NCBI GenBank assembly: GCA_029941865.1
Contig: JAPYTO010000005.1
Location: 1 to 64,000, forward strand
From: Fuerstiella sp.
Lineage (GTDB): Bacteria; Planctomycetota; Planctomycetia; Planctomycetales; Planctomycetaceae
Length of the DNA: 64,000 nucleotides
Direction of reading: 5' to 3'
Shown here: in pieces, positions 45,776 to 54,690 of the stretch
Position numbering within the stretch: position 1 is the stretch's first letter
Layout of the letters: the number at the start of each line of letters is the position of its first letter
Position numbers and translations under genes: made by a program
The notes under the pieces: model-generated
Seen by the model: only the letters and a program-made list of their open reading frames with translations
Told to the model about the DNA's origin: nothing
The model's database searches: none

Positions 45776-47965
45776 ATGAAAACCATCCTGATTCTTCTTC
45801 CGTTGCTGTCGCTTTCGGTCGGAAAGTTGTGCGCCGACGAGCGTCCCAACATCGTCTTCTTCTTTGCCGATGATCAAACCATCAGCACGATCGGCTGCTA
45901 TGGTAACGACGTCGTTAAGACGCCGAATATCGATTCACTCGCAGCACGTGGCACGCGATTCAAAAATGCGTTCGTCAGTCATTCGATCTGCTGGGTGAGC
46001 CGCACCACGATTTTGACGGGACTGATCGGGCGCAGTTACGGCACACCCTCCAACGCTGATCAGGCACGACCCGATGCCGTTGAGAAGTTGCATTCGGACA
46101 TCCTGCATGAGAACGGTTACCGCACCGGCTACTTTGGAAAATGGCATGCAAAAATGCCCAGGGGTTACCGCAAGGAGGACCATTTTGACGAATTCGAAGC
46201 GATTGGAAGGAACCCGTTCTACAAAAAACAACCCGATGGCAGTCTGCGGCACGAGACGGAAGTGATCGTCGATCGCGGGATCGAGTTCATAAAGAATCAG
46301 CCAAAGGACAAACCATTCGCGCTGAACATGTGGTTTAATGCGTGCCACGCCGAAGACAGCGATCGCCGCCCGGGCATTGGAGCTTTTCCGTGGCCTCGAG
46401 CGGTCGACGGCCTGTATGACAGCGTAAACATCGCCCCACCCCGGCTAAACGATCCGGCCATCTTTGATGCGCTGCCGGACTTCCTGAAAACGACCATCAA
46501 TCGAGAACGTTTCTTCTGGCGTTGGAATACGGACGAGAGGTATCAAACCAACATCCGAGCGTATTACCGCATGGTCAGCGGCATCGACGGTGCCATCGGC
46601 CGATTCATGGCGGCACTGGAAGAAGCGGGGCTGGCCGACAATACAATCATCGTCTATTCCGCGGACAACGGTTATCACATGGGCAATCGCGGTCTGGCGG
46701 GCAAGTGGTCGCACTATGAGGAATCACTCCGCGTGCCATTGATCGTGGTCGATCCACGTGTCCCCGAAACTCAGCGCGGCCAGGTCACTGACGCGCTGGC
46801 GTTGAATCTTGACTTACCGGCGACGTTTCTTGACTGGGCTGGTGTCGAAGTCCCCGAGCGGTATCAGGGACACAGCCTGCAGCCGGTCGTCTCCAGCGGC
46901 AAACCGGCCGATTGGCGGACAGAAACGTTTCACGAACACTTTGCCGTTCGCCATCGCATCCCCGCATTTGAGGGCCTGAGGAACGAACAGTTCAAATACG
47001 TCCGTTACTTTGATCACGGCAACCGTGAGTTTCTTCACGACCTGCAGAATGACCCCGACGAATTGATCAACCTGGCGGATGATCCTCGGCACGCGGACAC
47101 GCTGAAGGCGATGCGTGACCGAACCACTTCGCGGGTGAACGAAATCGGCGGGCCGCTGGATCCGTTGCGAGCCAAATTCACAACTTCCACCGTGCCTCAT
47201 CCGGAAGCATCTGCCGCGATTGGCACGCGCCCTGATGCAGATGGTTTCGTCCGTGTCTTCGATGGCAAATCGTTGCGGCACTGGACGGGCGATTCGGCGT
47301 ATTGGTCTGTGCAGGACGGAGCTCTGACGGGCGTCACGGATGGTACGCTGAAGACGAATCGTTTCATCACGTGGAAAGATTCGACCATCCGCAATTTTGA
47401 TCTGCGGGTCAAGGTAAAGGTGACCGCCGGAGGCAACAGTGGCATCCAGTACCGTGGCACGTCGCGGCCGGATCTTGGACTGGACACCGTAACGGGTTAT
47501 CAATGCGACGTTGTCGCAAACACTCCGAAGTACAACGGCATGCTGTACGAAGAAAGAGGCCGCCGGATTTTGTCACACACTGGCGAGAAAGTCATCATCG
47601 ACACAGCCGGGCAACCGTGGGTTGTCGGCCAAATGCCGGTGCAGGAATTCGCCGCCGACGAATGGCACGACTTCCGTGTTCTGGTGCGGGGAAATCATCA
47701 CCAGCACTGGATCGACGGCAACCAAACCGCTGACCTGATTGACCTGGACGAAGACGGCCGAGTCCTGGAAGGCGTTCTGGCTGTGCAGGTTCACGTCGGG
47801 CCTGCCATGAAAATCCAGTACAGGGATTTCAGGATCAAACACCTGCCCGACGATCTGCCGCTGCAGACGGCAGCAGCTCACCCGATTCCCAATGACGCCC
47901 ATGGCGTGCGCCCGCAGGGACGTTTGCCCAAGGACTGGAAGCCACCGATTTACGGCCAACAGTAA
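45776..47965 (+). CDS. sulfatase fused to a DUF1080 (3-keto-disaccharide hydrolase-type) domain
   Basis: The 729-residue exported protein (signal peptide MKTILILLPLLSLSVGKLC, then ADERPNIVFFFADDQTISTIG) has a sulfatase domain to about 475 and a DUF1080 beta-sandwich from about 490 (FVRVFDGKSLRHWTGDSAYW, SGIQYRGTSRPD) to 700. Sulfatases hydrolyse sulfate esters; the catalytic Cys (or Ser) becomes formylglycine. The site here is C72-W-V-S-R, with Val where the usual motif has Pro or Ala (CxPSR/CxASR). The GKWHAKM segment and DNGYHMGN metal region are normal. DUF1080 includes carbohydrate-binding and 3-keto-glycoside hydrolase proteins. The fusion suggests action on a sulfated sugar. Confidence 0.88.
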   Translation: MKTILILLPLLSLSVGKLCADERPNIVFFFADDQTISTIGCYGNDVVKTPNIDSLAARGTRFKNAFVSHSICWVSRTTILTGLIGRSYGTPSNADQARPDAVEKLHSDILHENGYRTGYFGKWHAKMPRGYRKEDHFDEFEAIGRNPFYKKQPDGSLRHETEVIVDRGIEFIKNQPKDKPFALNMWFNACHAEDSDRRPGIGAFPWPRAVDGLYDSVNIAPPRLNDPAIFDALPDFLKTTINRERFFWRWNTDERYQTNIRAYYRMVSGIDGAIGRFMAALEEAGLADNTIIVYSADNGYHMGNRGLAGKWSHYEESLRVPLIVVDPRVPETQRGQVTDALALNLDLPATFLDWAGVEVPERYQGHSLQPVVSSGKPADWRTETFHEHFAVRHRIPAFEGLRNEQFKYVRYFDHGNREFLHDLQNDPDELINLADDPRHADTLKAMRDRTTSRVNEIGGPLDPLRAKFTTSTVPHPEASAAIGTRPDADGFVRVFDGKSLRHWTGDSAYWSVQDGALTGVTDGTLKTNRFITWKDSTIRNFDLRVKVKVTAGGNSGIQYRGTSRPDLGLDTVTGYQCDVVANTPKYNGMLYEERGRRILSHTGEKVIIDTAGQPWVVGQMPVQEFAADEWHDFRVLVRGNHHQHWIDGNQTADLIDLDEDGRVLEGVLAVQVHVGPAMKIQYRDFRIKHLPDDLPLQTAAAHPIPNDAHGVRPQGRLPKDWKPPIYGQQ

Positions 47966-48054
47966 TCGCAGGGCCGATTGCGTCACCGATTCTCGGTGAC
48001 GCAACTGTCAACTGGCGGCGATAATCTACTGCTTCGCCAAGTCCTGATTTGGGG

Positions 48055-48121
48055 GTAACCGAGGTCGCCAGACACTGGACGACATAGAGAAAAACCTCCA
48101 AACTCTGGCGAGTTCGGCTAC
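48055..48121. repeat. inverted-repeat hairpin family E, copy 2 (diverged)
   Basis: GTAACCGAGGTCGCCAGAC at 48055 pairs imperfectly with CTCTGGCGAGTTCGGCTAC at 48103-48121. It resembles the arms of 37995-38062. It lies between convergent genes. Confidence 0.55.
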
Positions 48122-48155
48122 GGAACAGCCCCAATAATCAAGCCTCGAAGAGAGA

Positions 48156-49364
48156 CTATGCCCCGTATTTCTCCAGACGCCCGGCATGTGCCAGCACCTG
48201 GAGCATCAGGTATTTCGCTTCAAACTGGCCCAGTTCGCCGATGCGACAGGCGGCTTCGCCGAACGAAGTTGATCCATCGAACCGGCAGATGTCCGACGCC
48301 AGTAATGTCGGCACTGCGTGTCCGCTGTGTGCTTTCATCTTTGCCGGTGTGCTGTGGTCGCCGGTCACAACCAGAACATCGGGCTTCAACGCGGTCATCC
48401 TGGGAATGGCAGAATCAAGCTCTTCCGTGCGCTGCACCTTGGCATCAAAGTTTCCGTCTTCGCCCGTGCTGTCTGTGTACTTGAAGTGCACGAAGAAGAA
48501 GTCGTAGTTGTTCCAGTTTTCTTCCAGACACTTCATCTGGTCATCCAGTGTCTGACCGGCATCCAGAATATCCATCCCGACCAGTCGGGCAAGCCCGCGG
48601 TACATCGGATAAACGGCGATCGCAGCAGCTCTGGTCCCGTAGACTTCTTCGAAGGTTGGAATTGGCGGCATCTTTGCAATGCCTCGCATCGTCAGCAGGT
48701 TGGCGGGCGCTTCGTCCTTCAAAACTTCAGCCGCCTGACGCAGAAACTCGGTACAGACTTCGGCGGTTTTCTTCGACGCGTCGTCGTTGCCCTTTGGTGC
48801 CAGAGGCGGGACACCCGTTCTTTGCGGATCGGTATCGTCAACATCGCCACCCAGCCCTGCGGCCCGAAAGACGATCACCAGTCGGTATTCCTTCACGTGG
48901 TGGACAAAGACTTCAACGCCGGGAATTTCAATCGTGTCCAGTTTTCCGCACAGCTTCTCTCCGATCTCGCAGGCAATGCGTCCGGCTCGACGGTCGCTGA
49001 TGTTGCCATCGCCGTCAATCGTGCAGTAGTTGCCACGAATCGCGACATCGTTCGGACCGAGTTCAAAGTCGATCCCCAGGGCTTCCAGCACTCCGCGACC
49101 GATGTCGTATTGCAGCGGGTCGTAGCCAAACAGACCCAGATGCCCCGGTCCGCTGCCGGGAGCAATCCCCGGCAAAACCGGGATACTCATGCCCAGCGAT
49201 GCTCGTGCAGCAAGAGCGTCCAGATTCGGAGTGTTGGCGGTCTCCAGCTCCGTCTTGCCGCCGGGTTCCAGTGGCAGTCCACCAAGACCGTCTCCCACGT
49301 ACAGGATGATTTTCGAATCGTTCTTGCGTTGAAGTTTGCGAGTGAGTTTGTGGATGTCGGTCAT
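48156..49364 (-). CDS. apgM: 2,3-bisphosphoglycerate-independent phosphoglycerate mutase, archaeal type
   Basis: The 402-residue enzyme interconverts 2- and 3-phosphoglycerate in glycolysis, without a bisphosphate cofactor, using two metal ions. It belongs to the ApgM branch of the alkaline phosphatase superfamily. Visible are the first metal loop (YVGDGLGGLP), the Ser-containing phosphate loop GSGPGHLGLFGYDP, FVHFKYTDSTGEDGN and VTGDHSTPAKMKAHSGHAVP with late metal ligands. Length is typical. ATG 49364 is preferred (MTDIHKLTRKLQRK); a GTG 39 bases upstream gives a longer frame. Neither has a strong ribosome site. It is cytoplasmic. Confidence 0.88.
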   Translation of the reverse strand: MTDIHKLTRKLQRKNDSKIILYVGDGLGGLPLEPGGKTELETANTPNLDALAARASLGMSIPVLPGIAPGSGPGHLGLFGYDPLQYDIGRGVLEALGIDFELGPNDVAIRGNYCTIDGDGNISDRRAGRIACEIGEKLCGKLDTIEIPGVEVFVHHVKEYRLVIVFRAAGLGGDVDDTDPQRTGVPPLAPKGNDDASKKTAEVCTEFLRQAAEVLKDEAPANLLTMRGIAKMPPIPTFEEVYGTRAAAIAVYPMYRGLARLVGMDILDAGQTLDDQMKCLEENWNNYDFFFVHFKYTDSTGEDGNFDAKVQRTEELDSAIPRMTALKPDVLVVTGDHSTPAKMKAHSGHAVPTLLASDICRFDGSTSFGEAACRIGELGQFEAKYLMLQVLAHAGRLEKYGA

Positions 49365-50018
49365 GGATCTGTGGTCAGTGTCAGAAGTTATTGAAGGGGA
49401 CACGTTGTGTGTCGTTTACAGCATATTGGTTGGCGACCGAGCAATGCAAACAGGGCGGACGTTCAGCACTCAGAGTCCCGGTTTTTCCTGAGAACGGAAG
49501 TCTTCGCCGGGGACTGGAGCACTACAGCGTTTCACGCTGACTTGTGGCCGCGAAGAACGCTTTTCGATAGCAGTTTCGTTACTCCCACGAGCCAGTATCG
49601 TTCACGACAATAAGTAAACTGCTCTAATGTCGTGGACCGCCGTCGCAACTGAGGCGGCAACAGACCGACCGACCGCCACATCGTCACTTGTTTCTGCCGT
49701 GTTTTTCACAGGTCGACCGGGATCGCAGCGACCATTCCGTCTGTCAGCACTCAAAGGGGTTCAATCGATTATGGAGGGTTATCGTTGACCGCCCGCTCCT
49801 ATAATCGTAAGAGAGACCTGCCCCCGCGAATTCCCGGAACCTGTTCTGCAGGCCCTTCGACAGTTTCGGCCAGTCTCACAGCCCATCCGCCTGGGAGTGC
49901 CGACTTCAGAGTCTCAGCCTCTAAAGCAAGTGACGCACGAAACGAACCGGGCTGTTGTCGACGCCGGTTCAATAGTTCTTTTTTGCTACTGTGCTTTTAT
50001 TCCTGAACGGTCCATGCA
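49365..50018. other. intergenic region with repeat D
   Basis: A 654-bp gap between divergent genes. It holds repeat D copy 2 (49522-49559) and otherwise nothing that I can support; short open frames have no homology. Confidence 0.5.
49522..49559. repeat. intergenic repeat family D, copy 2 (inverted)
   Basis: CTACAGCGTTTCACGCTGAC, followed by TTGTGGCCGCGAAGAACG, is the reverse complement of copy 1 (15549-15587) apart from a few mismatches. Confidence 0.75.
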
Positions 50019-50444
50019 GTGCACGCGATTCTCGAGACAATTCGGTCAAATGCGACGGCAACATGGATCGTCCTGATTTCCGTTCTGATGTTCTTCGGCA
50101 GCATCGTTCTGACATGGCTGTTCATCGTGAAAATCCCAACCGACTATCTCACCAACGACCACTGCAGAGTCCAGACGTTCCGCTCAAATCACCCAGTCGC
50201 CGGTATTGTCGTGTTCGTCTGCAAGAACCTGTTCGGGCTGCTTGTGGTGATCTGTGGCATGATCATGCTATTCACCCCCGGTCAGGGAGTCCTGTTCATT
50301 TTCCTGGGCCTGACGCTGATTGACTTTCCCCGAAAGAAACAACTTATCCGACGCATGGTCCGCTGGCGAAATACATTGAATGTGATCAATCGAATTCGCA
50401 GGCAGGCCCACCAACCGCCCATTGAGCCTCCTGTCCATGGGTAG
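50019..50444 (+). CDS. PGPGW-type transmembrane protein
   Basis: The 141-residue protein has membrane helices at about 13-35 (ATWIVLISVLMFFGSIVLTW) and 60-98 (GIVVFVCKNLFGLLVVICGM and the segment after it), with the word TPGQGVLFIFLGLTLIDFP matching the PGPGW family signature. The function of the family is unknown. The C-terminus is basic and cytoplasmic-looking (KKQLIRRMVRWRN). The start is GTG with no good ribosome site. It is convergent with the following NAD-binding protein gene. Confidence 0.75.
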   Translation: MHAILETIRSNATATWIVLISVLMFFGSIVLTWLFIVKIPTDYLTNDHCRVQTFRSNHPVAGIVVFVCKNLFGLLVVICGMIMLFTPGQGVLFIFLGLTLIDFPRKKQLIRRMVRWRNTLNVINRIRRQAHQPPIEPPVHG

Positions 50445-50463
50445 CCGTCCTGTGGACAGCTTC

Positions 50464-51747
50464 TCAGTCAGCGGCAGTTCGACAACGGCCTTCTCCAAAC
50501 CACTCCGAATGCATGCCGGACAACAACAAATCCCCTGTACTGACGACTTCAAAATCACACTCACCTGCAATCTGTTCCGCAAACGTCGAATGACGAAAAC
50601 AGCGCGCCAGAACTTTCGCGTGAACATATCGATGAGAAAGCCATAGTGCCGTCCGAATGTTGACGCTGTCATTACCCGAACCGAGTATGAACACGGGCTC
50701 GTGCCCTTCGTCAGAAATTTCCTCCGCGACACGCTGCCAGGTCCGGGGATGCTGCAGGTTCTCGGTGATCAATTGCCACTCATACCCGCTTTGGAATCCA
50801 ACCTGCTCAGCAAATACCATCGTCTGCAGATCACCAGCCTGATCGATGATGATGACCCGGGAAAATTTGCCCTCGGCGCTTTGCTGAAGCTGATCCAGGA
50901 CACTCTGTCCAAACCGGCCGAATCCTGCGAGCACTACGATATCTGCGGATTCTGTCTTGCGGAAATGTGGTAACAGTTTTTCGGCGACAAGGAACTCCGC
51001 AGCGCGCCGATAGGAGTTGAATTTGACTGCCTGCTGCAGCAGTTTCGAATCTTCGACAACACGCAGCAATCGAAGATCAGAGATATGTATCAACGTCTCT
51101 GTCGCCAGGTGTGGCGCTATGCGTATGGCGTTGGCAGCGGTATCCAGATTTACGTAGTCGTCGCCCGTCAGAATAACCAGTCGCTTTGCGGTTTCCAGAC
51201 GAAGTGCACGAACGGTGGGCTTGGTAGAGAGATCACCAATCAGCAAGTTGGCATGGAAGCGTTCGACCGCGGTTTGCCCATGCGGATTGTCTGCACGGTT
51301 GTCAATGACCAGGACCGGCGTTCTCGGCTCAGTTTCACGTAGTCGTTCAAGGTACAGCATGGCGAGTCGTCCGCAACCTGCGATCACGACATGATGACGC
51401 ATGTGTCTCAGGCGGAGTCGATCGGGGCGAATGGCACGTAAAACAGCCTCAACCAATGCCGACGTCGTGATGGCGGGCGCCGCGAAATAAACAAACCATA
51501 ATATTGCTCGCGCCCACATGGGCCCCCTCACCGGCACTCCCAGGTCCAACCCGCCAAGAACAAAAAGGCCCAGCGAGTAGTAGATCCGGGTCATGAAATC
51601 TGCTGAGTGAACGTCGCGTTCACTGACTTCAGCGCCACCAAGAAACGCCGTCAATCCAAGCATGAAGACGACGACGAGAAACAGTCCTCGCCATCGAAAC
51701 CACCGTAGTCCACCATGCACTATGTCGATGTCGATTCTGGAAGTCAT
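50464..51747 (-). CDS. ion-channel-like protein with two TrkA-N (RCK) domains
   Basis: The 427-residue protein has an N-terminal pair of membrane helices (about 20-40, GLFLVVVFMLGLTAFLGG; about 82-103, ILWFVYFAAPAITTSALVEA) with a loop between them, then two NAD-binding Rossmann (RCK-like) domains: HHVVIAGCGRLAMLYLERL (about 117) and ADIVVLAGFGRFGQSVLDQL (about 263). This is the layout of single-pore K+ channels with RCK domains. The selectivity filter TVGYGD is not visible; the loop has FVLGGLDLG instead. It could be a channel of altered selectivity, a transporter subunit or a regulator. ATG at 51747. Confidence 0.7.
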   Translation of the reverse strand: MTSRIDIDIVHGGLRWFRWRGLFLVVVFMLGLTAFLGGAEVSERDVHSADFMTRIYYSLGLFVLGGLDLGVPVRGPMWARAILWFVYFAAPAITTSALVEAVLRAIRPDRLRLRHMRHHVVIAGCGRLAMLYLERLRETEPRTPVLVIDNRADNPHGQTAVERFHANLLIGDLSTKPTVRALRLETAKRLVILTGDDYVNLDTAANAIRIAPHLATETLIHISDLRLLRVVEDSKLLQQAVKFNSYRRAAEFLVAEKLLPHFRKTESADIVVLAGFGRFGQSVLDQLQQSAEGKFSRVIIIDQAGDLQTMVFAEQVGFQSGYEWQLITENLQHPRTWQRVAEEISDEGHEPVFILGSGNDSVNIRTALWLSHRYVHAKVLARCFRHSTFAEQIAGECDFEVVSTGDLLLSGMHSEWFGEGRCRTAAD

Positions 51748-51993
51748 TCAGGGCCCTTCGTTGTAAATTTCCGGAGGCGATCTGACGTGATGCAACACTT
51801 CCCCGGTGGTAAGCTGTTTTTTACAGTTTCGCTTGATCCTGATGCCGACCTGCCAACAGACGGCGTTTCCCTGCGGCCTGAATCCCGGAGACTGCCCGGA
51901 TACTATCAGCAGTCCTCAGCCAATCGCCACTTTTTTGAAATCCAGACGCGGCTGGGCCACGCCGACTATGTGGAAGAACCGACGGCGATCCTG

Positions 51994-52384
51994 ATGCAAA
52001 GATTCATGCTGGTTGTCGCTTCGGTTTTGGTGCCCGTGATTTCATGGGCAGAAGAGACGCACCCCAACGTGGTTTTGATCGTCAGCGATGACCAGGGACA
52101 CAACGATCCTGGTTGTATTCGGGGCGGCGACATCATTACACCCCACCTGGATCGGCTGGCCGAAGAAGGCACACGGCTGACCAGTTTTTTCGTAACGTGG
52201 CCAGCGTGCACCCCCGGGCGTGGTGGATTCCTGACGGGGCGATATCCGCAACGAAATGGGATTTACGATATGATTCGGAACAAGGCGCCGGATTACGGAC
52301 ATCTCTACAAACCGGGCGAGTACGACGCCACATTTGAGCGCACGGAAGGGATGCGCCACCCACAGGATTTCACATTACTCGAGA
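51994..52384 (+). pseudogene. truncated sulfatase (N-terminal fragment)
   Basis: The frame starts with a signal peptide (MQRFMLVVASVLVPVISWA) and the sulfatase metal site VVLIVSDDQGHNDPG, and keeps the formylglycine site C72-T-P-G-R followed by GGFLTGRYPQRNG. After about 130 residues (RHPQDFTLLE) the sulfatase sequence stops and the frame continues into the opposite strand of pgpA, where a sulfatase would have about 350 more residues. The core metal and substrate residues beyond GKW are absent. It is a fragment left by a deletion or rearrangement with its breakpoint near 52380. The nominal stop is at 52440. Confidence 0.8.
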
Positions 52385-52843
52385 CACCAGGTACAGGGCC
52401 AGTGCTGCGTAACATGCGGCGACGGTGTCATCGATCATGATGCCAAAACCGCCGCCTAGCTTGTCACACTGACGCACGGGTGGCGGTTTCCAGATGTCGA
52501 AGATTCGGAACAGGACGAAGCCCAGTATCAGAACGATCCACTGGTGGGGCCCGTCGAGGGGGACAAATGCATAGACCAGCGGGAACGCGGCGATTTCGTC
52601 CCAGACCACGCTGCCGGGATCTTTCGTGTTTCGTAGTCGGGCGGCACGGTTGCAGAGCGGCACTCCGACCACAAACATGGTTGCTGCCACCGCCAATCGA
52701 ACCCACCAGAGCGTGTGAAAGTAGCCCAGCGACCAGCCCAGCGGAAGCCCCCACAGACTGCCCCAGGTACCCGGTGCAAAGTGGATTCTTCCCAGGCCAA
52801 AGCCTTCGGCAATAAACAGGATGACTCTGTCACGGAAACTCAT
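52370..52843 (-). CDS. pgpA: phosphatidylglycerophosphatase A
   Basis: The 157-residue inner-membrane phosphatase removes phosphate from phosphatidylglycerophosphate to give phosphatidylglycerol. The motifs are HFAPGTWGSLWGLPLG, DPGSVVWDEIAAF, FRIFDIWKPPPVRQ and GGFGIMIDDTVAACYAAL. Membrane helices are spread through the chain. The TGA at 52370 lies within the end of the truncated sulfatase on the other strand. It is divergent from the sulfite reductase gene. Confidence 0.92.
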   Translation of the reverse strand: MSFRDRVILFIAEGFGLGRIHFAPGTWGSLWGLPLGWSLGYFHTLWWVRLAVAATMFVVGVPLCNRAARLRNTKDPGSVVWDEIAAFPLVYAFVPLDGPHQWIVLILGFVLFRIFDIWKPPPVRQCDKLGGGFGIMIDDTVAACYAALALYLVSRVM

Positions 52844-52884
52844 GGACGGGCACTTCCTGGATTACGCAAACTGAGCAAAACGAC

Positions 52885-52913
52885 TGTTCACAAAATTCAC
52901 CGCCCCTTATACT
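52885..52913 (+). promoter_or_regulatory. possible promoter for sulfite reductase
   Basis: TATACT at 52908-52913 is one base from TATAAT. A weak -35 TGTTCA lies at 52885-52890 with 17 bp between. It is 70 bp before the ATG. A regulatory site is not identified. Confidence 0.35.
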
Positions 52914-52983
52914 CAAATATGGACAACGATTCTCCTGAAAATCGCGGCAACGTATCGTAACTCGATGGCTCGGAAAAAGTCTT

Positions 52984-54690
52984 ATGTCAACGGCAGAAGT
53001 CAAACTCAGTAAGCTGGAACATCTCAAAGAAGGCAGCCATCAGCTTCGTGGCACCATCCCCGAAGAGCTGTTGAACGACAAGCCTGAATTCAGCGGAGAC
53101 GCAGGACAGCTGCTGAAACATCACGGCAGCTACATGCAGGACGATCGAGACGTCCGCAAAGAAAAAAACGAAGACGGCACAAAAAAAGGCAAAGCCTATT
53201 CGTGCATGGTCCGTACGCGGATTCCTGGTGGACGAGTAACGGCCGAGCAGTTCCTTGCAGAACTCGACTTGTGCGACAAACTCGGCAACGGCAGCGTACG
53301 AATCACCACCCGGCAGGGCTTCCAGCTGCACGGAGTTCTGAAGAGCAATCTGAGAGAAACGATCCGGGCCATCAACGACTCCATGCTGACGACCTTTGCC
53401 GCGTGCGGAGACGTGAACCGCAATGTGATGTGCTGCCCGGCGCCGTACAAAAACAATCCTGTTCATGATGAAATGCAGGCCCTGTCTCAGGAACTGGCCG
53501 ATCATTTCAAACCCAAAACGACCGGCTACTTTGATATCTGGCTGTCAGACGAAGATGGCGAAAAAACCAACGTGGCAGATTTCAATCCGGTCGAAGAACC
53601 GATCTACGGCGAACGCTATCTGCCTCGCAAATTCAAGATGGCCATTGCCGAACCATCCGACAACTGCATCGACGTTTATACGCAGGACCTCGGACTGCTG
53701 GCTGTGGTCGAGGACGGAAAGATCACGGGTTACAACCTGCTTGTCGGTGGCGGAATGGGAACGACGCCTTCGGCTGCAAAAACCTATCCGCGAATCGCCG
53801 ACAAGCTGACGTTTGTCACACCCGACCAGGTGATTGCCGTTGCAGAAGCGATTGTCAAAGTACAGCGTGATCATGGCAACCGAGAAGATCGCAAGATCGC
53901 TCGTCTGAAGTACCTGATCGAATCCTGGGGACTGCCAAAGTTTAAGCAGAAGGTGGAAGAGTATTTCGGCCAGGCATTGCCCGAGCCGCATGCGACCGAC
54001 GTGACTGGCGTCGAAGATCACATCGGCTGGTATGAGCAGGGCGATGGCAAACTGTTCCTGGGCATCAATATCGAAAGCGGTCGCATCAAGGACGACGGTG
54101 ACTTACGGATCAAGTTGGGGTTGCGAGCGATCCTGTCGAAATTTGGGATGGAAACACGTCTGACGGCACTGCAAAGCGTGATTCTGTGTGACATTGATCC
54201 GGCTGACAAAGAGCAGATCAACGGTTTGCTGGCGGAACACGGAATCAAGAACGCCGACGAACTATCTTTGGCTCGACGCTACGCCGTGGCCTGTCCGGCC
54301 TTTCCAACGTGTGGTCTGTCCATCACGGAATCAGAACGAATTCTTCCGGACGTGATTGATCAGTTGGACGTGGAGATGGCCAAACACGGGCTGGCATCAC
54401 AGAAAATCGCCGTCCACATCACCGGTTGCCCCAACGGCTGTGGTCGACCCTATACGCCGGACATCGGTCTGGTTGGTAAAGCGGTGGGCAAGTACACGCT
54501 GTTTCTGGGCGGCAACCCGGAAGGCACTCGACTGTGTTTCATCTACAAGGATATGGTCCCGCTGGATGAAATTGTGCCCACGGTGTCGCCGTTGCTGGGT
54601 GTCTATAAGTCCGAACGCAACGACGGAGAATCCTTCGGCGACTACTGTGCACGGATCGGGAAGGAAGGCCTGGAAGCGAAGATCGCGTAA
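52984..54690 (+). CDS. cysI: siroheme sulfite reductase, hemoprotein subunit
   Basis: The 568-residue enzyme reduces sulfite to sulfide with siroheme coupled to a 4Fe-4S cluster. The four cluster ligands are visible: C437-PAFPT-C443 (CPAFPTCGLSITESER) and C482-PNG-C486, with the same spacing as E. coli CysI. The siroheme-binding words TTRQGFQLHGVLKSN and VLGGGMGTTPS-like LLVGGGMGTTPSAAKTYPR are present. Length fits the CysI/plant ferredoxin-type family (about 570). A role in assimilatory sulfate reduction is inferred; partner genes (cysJ, cysH) are not in the window. The hemD gene here supplies the siroheme pathway. Nitrite reductases of the family share most residues, so nitrite is a possible alternative. 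Confidence 0.88.
   Translation: MSTAEVKLSKLEHLKEGSHQLRGTIPEELLNDKPEFSGDAGQLLKHHGSYMQDDRDVRKEKNEDGTKKGKAYSCMVRTRIPGGRVTAEQFLAELDLCDKLGNGSVRITTRQGFQLHGVLKSNLRETIRAINDSMLTTFAACGDVNRNVMCCPAPYKNNPVHDEMQALSQELADHFKPKTTGYFDIWLSDEDGEKTNVADFNPVEEPIYGERYLPRKFKMAIAEPSDNCIDVYTQDLGLLAVVEDGKITGYNLLVGGGMGTTPSAAKTYPRIADKLTFVTPDQVIAVAEAIVKVQRDHGNREDRKIARLKYLIESWGLPKFKQKVEEYFGQALPEPHATDVTGVEDHIGWYEQGDGKLFLGINIESGRIKDDGDLRIKLGLRAILSKFGMETRLTALQSVILCDIDPADKEQINGLLAEHGIKNADELSLARRYAVACPAFPTCGLSITESERILPDVIDQLDVEMAKHGLASQKIAVHITGCPNGCGRPYTPDIGLVGKAVGKYTLFLGGNPEGTRLCFIYKDMVPLDEIVPTVSPLLGVYKSERNDGESFGDYCARIGKEGLEAKIA

Noticed and set aside
51715-51993. N-terminal extension of the sulfatase fragment
   Set aside because: It precedes the signal peptide and overlaps the start of the minus-strand TrkA-type gene; no homology.
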